Below are positions 1 to 7,502 of a stretch of DNA of 54,052 nucleotides, one piece after another; within the stretch, counting starts at the first letter, position 1; each line of letters starts with the position of its first letter. Both the position numbers and the translations under genes were made by a program. Below the pieces are notes generated by a model. The model did no database searches and was not told the DNA's origin. It saw nothing but the letters and a program-made list of their open reading frames with translations. The stretch spans positions 1 to 54,052 of the forward strand of contig JAHRHE010000015.1 in assembly GCA_020027965.1 (NCBI GenBank), in the 5' to 3' direction. The DNA is from Nitrospirota bacterium. GTDB lineage: Bacteria; Nitrospirota; Nitrospiria; Nitrospirales; Nitrospiraceae.

Positions 1-312
1 CAGATATTCCGCGTGCTCGGTCACTGCACCCCAGTCGAGCGGCTGCGTGATTTTCACGTCGAATCCTCCCGGGTGGGGGATGGGCTGGCCCAACGCATAC
101 CTGTAGAACTCTTCCGGCCCGGTCCTGGTGGTGCCGAACGCGTAGGAGTCGAGCGACCAGCTCGTATGCACATGGGTTTCGCCGAAATAGGCCTCGCGCT
201 CGGGGTGTATCTGGGCGAAGGTCGGCGACCCTGTCAGGATCAACAGACCAGCCACCAACATTGTGGCTGTTACACAGCCGAGGTGCAAACGATGCGGAGC
301 ACGGTACTTCAT
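1..312 (-). CDS. DUF3604 family protein, N-terminal fragment
   Basis: Reading leftward from ATG at 312 gives 104 codons that run off the window edge without a stop, so the gene is partial. The product starts with a signal peptide (about 30 residues, ending near PTFAQ). It continues with REAYFGETHVHTSWSLDSYA, a GTRTGPEEFYRYALG segment and WGAVTEHAEYL, the characteristic opening of DUF3604 proteins, which look like metal-dependent PHP/amidohydrolase-type enzymes of unknown substrate. The GETHVHTSWSLD histidines are probable metal ligands (inference). A GAGG Shine-Dalgarno lies just upstream of the ATG. DUF3604 genes are, to my recollection, often near parvulin and HupE-like genes, and both occur 2-3 kb away here on the same strand. 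Confidence 0.85.
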   Translation of the reverse strand, partial: MKYRAPHRLHLGCVTATMLVAGLLILTGSPTFAQIHPEREAYFGETHVHTSWSLDSYAFGTTRTGPEEFYRYALGQPIPHPGGFDVKITQPLDWGAVTEHAEYL

Positions 313-660
313 GCCTGCCTCATTTGTTTTAAGGAACGTGATCGCGGAGCAATCCGCGGTCAGCAAAGCCGATCCATCCGCCAGTTCAGTGACACGGTCG
401 TGCCCTTTCCGTCGTTAATTTCTTGGAGCCCTGCAGGGGACACTCTTCAAAGAGCGAGCCCGGGTATCATGCAGCGCACGCCGGCATAGCCGAGGAGGGC
501 TCCGGCGAGCCACGCCACCGTGACTAAACAACAGATCTGAGCACGTCACGACCTCATCACTTCAAGTCCCTCGTCGGCAGCGGCCGACTCACGGCTCGGC
601 TTCCAAAACATCCATGCCACTGGGAATCGGTGACCTATGCCCTTACTGACGCCAGTTCGC
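313..660. other. intergenic, no gene recognised
   Basis: This stretch lies between two minus-strand genes. It holds the Shine-Dalgarno region of the DUF3604 gene on its left edge. A short hydrophobic minus-strand reading around 430-530 has no convincing start or ribosome site. I see no RNA gene or clear promoter. Confidence 0.4.
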
Positions 661-1371
661 TCACTTGATCCAACCCTGTTGCTGGAATCTGGGCCTGATC
701 TGGTCCGCGATCTCCTTGGCAGTCGCCTTGGCTCGGCCCTCAATCTTACTGCTGCCGCTGTACTCCCCATACGCTTTCGCCCCGCCGCCGACGATGAGGC
801 CCACCGGGTTGCCCGTGACAATGAGGGCGGCAACCCCCACTGCGCCGCCCGGGGTTTTACCTCCGCCGGACCGTACGTTGCCGGATCCAAGTTTTCGCAG
901 TCCCTGAGCTGTCACCTGGAAGCCTTCAGCCGCTATCCTCAACTCGGACGCCCCGGAGCCAAATCCGACTGCAACGCGTTTTGTCGCGTCGCCCTCGTCG
1001 ATCGAGAGGAGATAGCCCCGGATCACGAGGTCGTTGATCTCCGGTGTCGTTTGACTCGAAGCTCTCTTTGCCGGCATCCCCATGCCGCGAATCTCCTCGA
1101 CCAACTCCGTCGCAATGAGAGCGCCCACCCGACGGCCGGTCTCGATCTGCTCGGCGGTTTGGGGGGTGGGGTGTTCGGATTGCTTGCCGGCGAGGGCAGA
1201 GTCGGCCGGCACCTCGGCGGGCGTGGCAGCGAAGTCGTATACCCAGATGTGACCGGGCCGAGGGATCTTTTCGGTCACGAGGATCTGGCGGTTAGAGACC
1301 TCGGTTGAAGCGCACCCAGCGACGACGACCAGCGCGAACAGGCACGAGACGATACGGCTATGAGACTTCAT
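661..1371 (-). CDS. DUF4410 domain lipoprotein
   Basis: A 236-residue exported lipoprotein. Residues 1-20 form a signal peptide ending in the lipobox VAGC, so it is probably acylated and membrane-anchored. The body carries the DUF4410 pattern: an early PGHIWVYDF strand, a middle segment with RRVGALIATELVEEI, and a glycine-rich SGASELRIAAEGFQV region leading to a C-terminal glycine-rich hydrophobic stretch and a KEIADQI helix. The family is of unknown function and is common in Gram-negative envelopes. AGAGGAGG lies about 6 nt before the ATG. It stands alone between spacers of about 340 bp, so it may be monocistronic. No promoter was convincing. Confidence 0.85.
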   Translation of the reverse strand: MKSHSRIVSCLFALVVVAGCASTEVSNRQILVTEKIPRPGHIWVYDFAATPAEVPADSALAGKQSEHPTPQTAEQIETGRRVGALIATELVEEIRGMGMPAKRASSQTTPEINDLVIRGYLLSIDEGDATKRVAVGFGSGASELRIAAEGFQVTAQGLRKLGSGNVRSGGGKTPGGAVGVAALIVTGNPVGLIVGGGAKAYGEYSGSSKIEGRAKATAKEIADQIRPRFQQQGWIK

Positions 1372-1706
1372 GGCGAACCTCCTCTGGCGAATTGGTGTGG
1401 TGAAATTCCTCCCCAGGAGCCTGTCGGAGTTTAGGAGAAATGAGCAGTCGCACGATAATTGATCAGTCGCGCTGATCTTACATGAATTGAAGGCTGAGGT
1501 ATATTGACAAACTTGACAGGCCTGCAGGAAGACAGTCAGGGGCCTATTCTATTGATGAGCTGTAGAATCGTCAAGCCCGCTGAGCGCGCGAGGTCACGGC
1601 CCCGCCACCATCTATCAGAAGAGCGTGGCGGGAAAGAGCCGAGTCGAGAATGCCCAACGTACCCCGGCTTGCACTGTCCAGTCCGGGCCCCATACCGTGT
1701 GTCTTC
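1372..1706. other. intergenic, no gene recognised
   Basis: This spacer separates the HupE-like gene from the DUF4410 gene, both on the minus strand. Next to the DUF4410 start it contains a strong Shine-Dalgarno (AGAGGAGG). An AT-rich patch near 1450-1510 could hold the DUF4410 promoter, but no well-spaced -35/-10 pair is visible. Two TTGACA hexamers face the plus strand near 1504-1518 without a matching -10. Confidence 0.4.
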
Positions 1707-2732
1707 TCAAAACGCCGTGAGCCGCTGGAAAAACCAAAAGGCCGCCAGCGTGCCCAGTACGTACGATGCGACGGGCCGGGCACGATGCGCCATAATCTCG
1801 GGGAGCGTCATCCGCTTCAGCACGGGACGCAGACCAAGGACCACCGCCACAAAGGCAAGCTGGCCCAGTTCGACGCCGACGTTGAACGTGAAGAGCGCCA
1901 GGGGCACGTCCGTCCGCGGGAGGCCGATCTGGGCGAGTGCGCCGGCAAACCCGAAGCCGTGTAACAGCCCGAAACAGAACGCCACCGCCCAGGGCCATCG
2001 AGCCGTCACACTCGGTCGGCCGCGATGGAGTCGCAACACCTCGGTGGCCAGCAGCAGGATGCTCAATGCAATGGCCGCCTCCACGGGAGGGCTAGGGACG
2101 CGCATGACGCCGAGCGTGGCCAGGGCCAGTGTGATGGAGTGGGCCAGCGTGAACGCGGTAATGGTTTTCACCAGCGCCCACCCCCGGTCCACCAGCAGCA
2201 GGAGGCCGAACACGAACAACAGATGATCGAAGCCGAGCAGGATGTGCTTCACGCCGTGCAACAGAAAATCCCCGGCGACCGACAGGATCCCGGCCGAGCC
2301 GTTCAATTCGATCCACGGGCGCGACGGTCCCACCACCTGAGTCCAGTGCGTGCCGTCCCGATGCCTCACCCGCACCAGGACATCCGTAATGCCGGCTTCG
2401 AGTCCGCGGAAGCGAATCCGCCGGCCGGACAAACCCTCCTGGCCCGCGTCAATGACGCGCCGCTCGACGACAGAATCCGGCAGCACCCGTTCGGCGGGGT
2501 CTGCGACGTTGCGTACACCCGCCGGCATGTCCAACACGACCGGCAGCCGCATACCGGCCAGCCGTGGCGTGCGCCACAGCACGTCGTAGCGGCCCGGCGC
2601 CGTCTCGCTGATCTCCAGATACGCGGGCCTCGATTCGTGCGCTTCGGCAGGCAGCGCAAAAGAAACCAGCATGACCAGCAGGCCGAGTGCACCGAAGCCC
2701 CGGGAGAGGGAAAGACCCAAGCTGCGCCTCAT
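1707..2732 (-). CDS. HupE/UreJ-like (HupE/UreJ_2) membrane protein
   Basis: A 341-residue exported membrane protein. A signal peptide (to about residue 30, PAEAHE) precedes a beta-rich extracytoplasmic domain of about 150 residues with GRYDVLWRTP. A polytopic C-terminal half follows, opening with FLLHGVKHILLGFDHLLFV and ending with a GLLHGFGFAGAL segment. Both are hallmarks of the HupE/UreJ_2 family, whose histidine-rich helices suggest metal transport or binding (inference; the family is not characterised). I chose the ATG at 2732 because it overlaps the TGA of the upstream parvulin gene (ATGA) and directly precedes the signal peptide; the open frame extends further but would bury it. The 4-bp overlap implies translational coupling with the parvulin. 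Confidence 0.88.
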   Translation of the reverse strand: MRRSLGLSLSRGFGALGLLVMLVSFALPAEAHESRPAYLEISETAPGRYDVLWRTPRLAGMRLPVVLDMPAGVRNVADPAERVLPDSVVERRVIDAGQEGLSGRRIRFRGLEAGITDVLVRVRHRDGTHWTQVVGPSRPWIELNGSAGILSVAGDFLLHGVKHILLGFDHLLFVFGLLLLVDRGWALVKTITAFTLAHSITLALATLGVMRVPSPPVEAAIALSILLLATEVLRLHRGRPSVTARWPWAVAFCFGLLHGFGFAGALAQIGLPRTDVPLALFTFNVGVELGQLAFVAVVLGLRPVLKRMTLPEIMAHRARPVASYVLGTLAAFWFFQRLTAF

Positions 2733-3670
2733 CGGGTCGCCTCCTTCACGGACGCGACAGCCTTCGCCGCCGCTTCGGAGAGCTCGGGGCGCTGCACAAC
2801 AATCTCGTAGCGGTCTCTCAGCGCCTCGTAGGACTTGCGTCTCGCCTCTGCCCGTTGCTCGGCCTGCCATTCCGATTTCACGGCCAGCTCGACTTCTTCG
2901 AATGACGGGATGCGGCCGGGAGTCAACGAATCGACCCGGACAAGATGCCACCCGTACCCCGACTCGATCGGGCCCTGCCAGGACCCAGGTCTGAGCTGGA
3001 ACAACGCCGCGGCGAACGCTGTGCCGAATACACTGACCACTTGCTCCGGCGTGCTGTCTCCGTAGTGGTCCTGGAACATAAACGGGTCGCCGGCTTGCGG
3101 GCCCGCCGCCGACGCGGGCCGCCCCGATGCGAGCCGGGGCAACGCGCGGCGCGCCTCCTCCTCGGTACGCGCCCCACGGCGATCGAACGAGAAGAACACA
3201 TGCCGAAAATTCGCGCGTGGTGGGTTGGCGAACTGTTGCTTGTGCTCCTCGAACCAGGTTTTGAGCTCGGCGGCGCTCGGCTCGCGAATTGCCGCCACAT
3301 CCTCGGAGAGGAATTCCATCTTCTGGGCCAGGCGTCGCTTGACAATCGTGTCGCCCTTGTCAAGGCCGAGGGCGAGGGCCTCGCGGTAGAGGATTTCCTG
3401 GCGAAGTTCCTCCTCGATGAGGCCTTGAAGCTCCGCTTGCGTCGGCGAGCGTCGCCACCGGGCAGCCCAGGCGACCTCCAGTCGTCGAACGTCATCGGCC
3501 GTCAACTCGATCCGCTCGAGATTGTCGGTTGGGGATGGATCGCGCAGGGCCCCATAGATGACGAACAGCGCCAGGCCGGCCAGCAGGAAATGCAGCAGCG
3601 GCTCCTGCAGCCACCGCTTGAGACGGTGTGGCTCCCAGACACGGTCAGGACGTGGACGTTCGTCGCTCAT
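2729..3670 (-). CDS. membrane-anchored parvulin-type peptidyl-prolyl isomerase
   Basis: A 313-residue protein with a short cytoplasmic N-terminus, one transmembrane helix at about 24-42 (LLHFLLAGLALFVIYGAL) and a periplasmic remainder. An SurA/PrsA-like helical section (about 55-150, with LIEEELRQEILYREALALGL) is followed by a PpiC rotamase domain (about 150-275). The latter shows FRHVFFSF, DPFMF, a VVSVFG segment and the typical GYGWHLVRVD end. It probably assists folding of exported or outer-membrane proteins. It overlaps the HupE-like gene by 4 bp downstream and lies 57 bp after pqiC, so it may belong to the pqi transcript. Its close coupling to HupE/UreJ_2 suggests a dedicated client (inference). 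Confidence 0.88.
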   Translation of the reverse strand: MSDERPRPDRVWEPHRLKRWLQEPLLHFLLAGLALFVIYGALRDPSPTDNLERIELTADDVRRLEVAWAARWRRSPTQAELQGLIEEELRQEILYREALALGLDKGDTIVKRRLAQKMEFLSEDVAAIREPSAAELKTWFEEHKQQFANPPRANFRHVFFSFDRRGARTEEEARRALPRLASGRPASAAGPQAGDPFMFQDHYGDSTPEQVVSVFGTAFAAALFQLRPGSWQGPIESGYGWHLVRVDSLTPGRIPSFEEVELAVKSEWQAEQRAEARRKSYEALRDRYEIVVQRPELSEAAAKAVASVKEATR

Positions 3671-3727
3671 AGCCCAACGGTTTTATTGCGCGGGGATCGA
3701 CCGTGTTCTATCGGGCTTGGTGGTGCC

Positions 3728-4381
3728 TCAAGGTGGCGTGGATGCAGGCGGTGTGGATGCAGGTGATGTGGGTCCAGCCGGCGTGGGCCCGGCCGAACGG
3801 ATAGACGCCGCGATCTCGCGACTCACCGTGGCCAGCGCCCGGCCGTGGGCCGCCACCAAGGCATCGTAGTCGTTCCCGTTGGTGGGCTCTCGCACCACCG
3901 ACCGGCCCGATTTCGGTTCACCACCGGAGGCACTGCGAACCGTCCATAGAGTGTCGATCATCACGGCCTGGCCGGGGGCTGAATCGAAGTGCTGGATGTC
4001 CAGGAGCACCTGGTACTCGGCCGTGAAGCTGGCGTTGTGGGGATAGGTGACCACCTGCCTTGCGCCGAGCAGGTGCGCAAGGCTCTCCGCGACCACGCGC
4101 GGGATCTCGCTCCTCAGCGGCTCGGCCCAGCGGTGCTGATCGAGTAACTCGACCTGGTTCGCCCCGACGCGGACGACGAGCTGCGGACGGTCGACCATCT
4201 CAGGGAGCGTGACCGGGCCGACCGCGACGCTGTACTCCGCCACGGCCTTCTCGGTCCTGTCACTGGCCGGGATCCCGCTGGCGCTCAGCGTGTAGAAGCG
4301 CGGCTCGGACGAGGTGCTGCAGCCCACGAGGACCGCAGCGACCAGACATGATATGGCGATGCCGAGGCGACGTCGCATCAC
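3728..4381 (-). CDS. pqiC: PqiC-like ABC-type transport auxiliary lipoprotein
   Basis: A 217-residue lipoprotein with lipobox AVLVGC at about residues 16-21. It is followed by the conserved EPRFYTLSASG opening of the PqiC/YmbA (DUF330) family and by VAVGPVTLPEMVDRPQLVVR and DQHRWAEPLRSEIPRVV, which are diagnostic. PqiC is thought to be the outer-membrane-anchored partner of the PqiB tunnel for lipid transport between membranes. The ATG overlaps the pqiB stop by 4 bp (ATGA). The C-terminus has a short low-complexity tail of repeated Pro/Ala/Ser/Thr, encoded by a 12-bp tandem motif near 3733-3765. This tail is not typical of the family and may be a recent expansion. Confidence 0.93.
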   Translation of the reverse strand: MMRRRLGIAISCLVAAVLVGCSTSSEPRFYTLSASGIPASDRTEKAVAEYSVAVGPVTLPEMVDRPQLVVRVGANQVELLDQHRWAEPLRSEIPRVVAESLAHLLGARQVVTYPHNASFTAEYQVLLDIQHFDSAPGQAVMIDTLWTVRSASGGEPKSGRSVVREPTNGNDYDALVAAHGRALATVSREIAASIRSAGPTPAGPTSPASTPPASTPP

Positions 4382-5991
4382 TGTTTTTGATCCTTTTTGC
4401 CACGAATCAGCGCTTCCGGATGGCGCTCGAGATAGTCCGCGAGCAGGCGCAGCGACTGTGCCGTCCGGCTGAGCTCACGTAGCGTTTCGCGCGTGTCCTG
4501 AGTCAGCGGTGCGTCGGGCTTGAAGGCGCGCTCCGCTGTGCCGAGCGTCCGACGTGCTTCCTCCAGCGTCAAGCGCGCTTCGGGCGCGACCTCCGCGTCG
4601 AGCCGCTTGACGAGTTTATCGATACTCTGCAACGTCTCATGCAGGTCGGCGCCGATTTGGTCGACGGGGACTTTTTCTAGTTTCGCCGCAACTCGGCTGA
4701 TGGTCTCCTGCAATTCCTTCAGGCCGCCTGGCATGGTCGGCATTTCAGGTGGCTCCTTGGTCCAATCTATTTTCGCGGGCTTCGCCGTGGGGAACATATC
4801 GAGTGCGACATAGAGCTGGCCAGTCAGCAGGTTGCCGGTCTTGAGCTGTGCGCGAAATCCGTGCTCGACCAGGGTGTTGAGAACTCTATTCCGATCCTCC
4901 ACAGACGCGGAAGTAACCAGGGAAGGGTCCTTCAGGCGTCCGCGCAGGCGATCGGCATGGAGGCTGGCTTGGACCCTCGTTTGAAACTCCTTCTTGACCG
5001 GGTCGAACTGCAGGCCGATCTCCGTCACCTCGCCTATGCTCATACCGCGGAAGTCCACCGGCGCTCCCACTGCCAGCCCGCGCACGGATTCGTCGAACAC
5101 GAACACCCAGGCTCGAGCAATGAGGTCGGGGCGCTTCATCGCCTCAGCCCGGTCGGCGTAGAGGGTGAAGACCGTATTGGCTTGAGCTGGGGTCGCCAGC
5201 ACTGTGTCAGGTGGCGTCTGGAACGCGATGCCGCCGAGCACGATCGTGGCCAGAGATTGGGTGGAGATCTTGACTCCGGTCGCATCGAGCGTCACGTCGA
5301 TGCCGCTCGCGTGCCAGAAGCGCGTGTTGGCGGTGACGTACTTGTCATAGGGCGCGTTGACGAAGATCTTCATGGTCACGCCCTTGCCGTCCTTGTCCAG
5401 CTCACTCGCCACGACCCGGCCGACCTGCACGCGGCGAAAAAAGACCGGGTCGCTGACATCGAGCGAACCGACATCCTGGCTGCGCAGCACGAACTCGCGG
5501 CCCGGCTGGTCCCCGGTGAACACCGGCGGGACCTCGAGGCCTACGAAGTCTTTCCGCCGGTTCGTGGACTTGCCGATATCGACCCCGATGTAGGAACCAG
5601 AGAACAGCGTCCCCAGTCCGGAGATCCCGCCGGCGCCGATGCGCGGCCGCACGACCCAGAAGTGGGTGTCCTCCACAAGTGAGCTCTCCGCCCCCTTCAC
5701 CAGCTCCGCGGTCACCACGACGCCGGAGCGGTCCTCACTCAGCATAATCTGTTTCACCTCGCCGACGTCCACGTCCTTGAACTTGATCTTCGTCTTGCCG
5801 GCCTCAAGCCCTTCGCCGGTCTTGAAGCTGATTGTAATCGTAGGCCCCCGATCGAGGACGGCTTTCACCGCGAGCCAGCCGCCGACGAGCACGGCCACGA
5901 TGGGGATCAGCCAGACGAGCTGCGGCGACCATTGCCGCTTCGGCGCGGCGACGGCTTCGGGGAGGTCGAAGTCTCGCGATTCTTTAGCCAT
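4378..5991 (-). CDS. pqiB: PqiB, MCE-domain lipid transport protein
   Basis: A 537-residue protein, close to the usual PqiB length of about 545. A single N-terminal transmembrane helix (about 23-43) is followed by three MCE/MlaD domains. The first begins TITISFKTGEGLEAGKTKIK, the second is around VGSLDVSDPVFFRRVQVGRV, and the third is around ESVRGLAVGAPVDFRGMSIG. A helical, coiled-coil C-terminus follows (about 430-530). In characterised systems PqiB hexamers form a periplasm-spanning tunnel for lipids. It sits between the PqiA halves and PqiC with 8-bp and 4-bp overlaps, the standard order of the operon. Confidence 0.95.
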   Translation of the reverse strand: MAKESRDFDLPEAVAAPKRQWSPQLVWLIPIVAVLVGGWLAVKAVLDRGPTITISFKTGEGLEAGKTKIKFKDVDVGEVKQIMLSEDRSGVVVTAELVKGAESSLVEDTHFWVVRPRIGAGGISGLGTLFSGSYIGVDIGKSTNRRKDFVGLEVPPVFTGDQPGREFVLRSQDVGSLDVSDPVFFRRVQVGRVVASELDKDGKGVTMKIFVNAPYDKYVTANTRFWHASGIDVTLDATGVKISTQSLATIVLGGIAFQTPPDTVLATPAQANTVFTLYADRAEAMKRPDLIARAWVFVFDESVRGLAVGAPVDFRGMSIGEVTEIGLQFDPVKKEFQTRVQASLHADRLRGRLKDPSLVTSASVEDRNRVLNTLVEHGFRAQLKTGNLLTGQLYVALDMFPTAKPAKIDWTKEPPEMPTMPGGLKELQETISRVAAKLEKVPVDQIGADLHETLQSIDKLVKRLDAEVAPEARLTLEEARRTLGTAERAFKPDAPLTQDTRETLRELSRTAQSLRLLADYLERHPEALIRGKKDQKQ

Positions 5992-6610
5992 CGTTCTTCC
6001 TCACCGGATCCCACATGAGGCGGGGATCGAAGGACTCCGCCCCGAACATCGTGAGCACCACCACCGCGCCGAAAGCGATCGCCCCCGGCCCCGCCTTGAT
6101 CGTCGCCAGACCCTGGAACTGAACGAGTGCGGTGAGGATCGCCGCGACGTAAATGTCCACCATCGACCACCGACCGACGAACTCCACCATCCGGTAGAGC
6201 CGGGTGCGGTCCTGCAGCCGCCTGGTGGAGCGCCGCTGCACCGAGACGAGCAACAGCGTCAGCGCGACCATCTTCGCGCCCGGCACCAGGATGCTCGCGA
6301 TGAAGATAATCGCCGCCAGGGGCCACGAGCCCGACGTCCAGAGATACACGACGCCGCTCATGATCGTGTCCCGCTGCGAGCCGAACAGCGAACCGGTCTC
6401 CATGACCGGCAGGACGTTCGCCGGGACATAGAGGATGTAGGCGGCGATGAGGAACGCCCAGGCGCGCGTGATGCTGTCGGGCTTGCGCAGGTGCAGGCTG
6501 GCCCCGCAACGCGCGCACGCCAGGTCGTGGCCTGTCGCCGGCGATCGGCTGAGGAGACTGCAGGCGTGGCAGACGAGCAGCCCCGCTTCGGCGGCGGTCA
6601 AGGCGATCAT
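5984..6610 (-). CDS. pqiA: PqiA-like membrane protein, second half
   Basis: A 208-residue protein equal to one half of canonical two-repeat PqiA. It opens with a zinc-ribbon-like pair of CxxC motifs (VCHACSLL and CARCGASL). Four transmembrane helices follow, with the family signatures LPVMETGSLFG, SILVPGAKM and RWSMVDIYVAAILTALVQF. The start at 6610 was chosen because ATG overlaps the stop of the preceding half (ATGA) and places the zinc ribbon at the N-terminus. It overlaps pqiB by 8 bp. PqiA is the inner-membrane partner of PqiB. E. coli PqiA has both repeats in one polypeptide; here they are separate proteins. Confidence 0.9.
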   Translation of the reverse strand: MIALTAAEAGLLVCHACSLLSRSPATGHDLACARCGASLHLRKPDSITRAWAFLIAAYILYVPANVLPVMETGSLFGSQRDTIMSGVVYLWTSGSWPLAAIIFIASILVPGAKMVALTLLLVSVQRRSTRRLQDRTRLYRMVEFVGRWSMVDIYVAAILTALVQFQGLATIKAGPGAIAFGAVVVLTMFGAESFDPRLMWDPVRKNDG

Positions 6611-7266
6611 GTCGTGGCCTCTCTCGCGGCGGTCCCTGCCTCGAAACCCGGCCGTTGACGGGCGGCCGCATCGGCTCGCGCCCACAGCTCGCGGGGATCG
6701 AAGGTCGCCGCCGCCGCGGCGACCAGGAACATCAGCGCGCCGAACGACCACAATCCGATCCCGGGCACGACATGGGCGAGGTGCGAGAGCTTCGCCAGTG
6801 ACACGAGCGTCCCGAGCATGAAGACCTCGACCATGCCCCAGGGCCGCACCGTCTGGATGAGGCGGAACGTGGCCGGGAGCCCCCTCGGGACCCACCCGAA
6901 CTTGAGCGGCAGCAGCATGTACAGCATCGCCCCGATGTCGAGCATGGGCATCAGGATCGTCGTGACGAACACGAGCGCGGCCACGCTCGTCATGTCCGTC
7001 TCGTGGAGCGTACGCACCGTCCCGATCAGCGTTGTCGAGGTGCGGTTGCCCGACGCCTCGAGCCCGACGATCGGGCACAGGTTCGCGATGACGAACAGCA
7101 CAGCGGCCCCGAGGGTGTAGGCGAGGGTGCGGTCGAAGCTGTCCGCCTTGTTGCGGTAGAGCAGGGCCCCACAGCGCCGGCAGCGCGCGACACCACCCTG
7201 CGGGACCGGGGTCTCGCGCTGGAGCAGGTCGCATTCGTGACAGGCGATGAGCGATGGGACAGACAT
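6607..7266 (-). CDS. pqiA: PqiA-like membrane protein, first half
   Basis: A 219-residue protein, the first gene of the pqi operon. It has an N-terminal zinc-ribbon pair (ACHECDLL and CRRCGALLYR) and four transmembrane helices carrying FVIANLCPIVGLE, TILMPMLDIGAM and RPWGMVEVFMLGTLVSLAKL, all PqiA signatures. It overlaps the next PqiA half by 4 bp (ATGA), so the two are translationally coupled and probably assemble as a heterodimer equivalent to fused PqiA (inference). A TATAAT lies about 55 bp upstream of the ATG. The Shine-Dalgarno is weak. Confidence 0.9.
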   Translation of the reverse strand: MSVPSLIACHECDLLQRETPVPQGGVARCRRCGALLYRNKADSFDRTLAYTLGAAVLFVIANLCPIVGLEASGNRTSTTLIGTVRTLHETDMTSVAALVFVTTILMPMLDIGAMLYMLLPLKFGWVPRGLPATFRLIQTVRPWGMVEVFMLGTLVSLAKLSHLAHVVPGIGLWSFGALMFLVAAAAATFDPRELWARADAAARQRPGFEAGTAAREATT

Positions 7267-7317
7267 GGGACGGCTCGGCTCGAATTAAACCCGATAATGA
7301 GCTGCAAATGCAAGCCG

Positions 7318-7346
7318 ATTATACTGACCCCATGTCGTCCGCTGGA
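7318..7346 (-). promoter_or_regulatory. putative promoter of the pqi operon
   Basis: On the minus strand a perfect TATAAT (7323-7318) lies about 55 bp before the first pqiA ATG. The hexamer 17 bp upstream (TCCAGC) matches the -35 consensus poorly. The call therefore rests mainly on the -10 and on the position in the divergent spacer. Confidence 0.4.
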
Positions 7347-7420
7347 TTACCCGAAGCGCTTGCCGCCCGGCCCGTCGTCGCGGGCTCCAGGGAGCCGCCG
7401 GCCTGGCTGACACGTTCTGG

Positions 7421-7447
7421 TGGACAAGCGAGCGATTGTGCTAGACT
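7421..7447 (+). promoter_or_regulatory. putative promoter of the M48 protease gene
   Basis: TGGACA (7421-7426) and an extended -10 TGCTAGACT (TAGACT at 7442-7447) are separated by 15 bp, a short spacer. They lie 56 bp ahead of the ATG at 7503, in the divergent spacer shared with the pqi operon. Confidence 0.35.
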
Positions 7448-7502
7448 ACGCGCCTTCGTGCCGGCGCGTCATCTTGGATATATACAAGGATAAGGAGGAC
7501 TC

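Noticed and set aside
430-540. Short hydrophobic minus-strand reading (VAWLAGALLGYAG-type)
   Set aside because: An in-frame stop lies just upstream and there is no start codon with a ribosome site. It is too short to be supported.
4861-5682. Long plus-strand open frame opposite pqiB
   Set aside because: It lies wholly antisense to the well-supported pqiB gene and shows no domain. High GC produces such frames.
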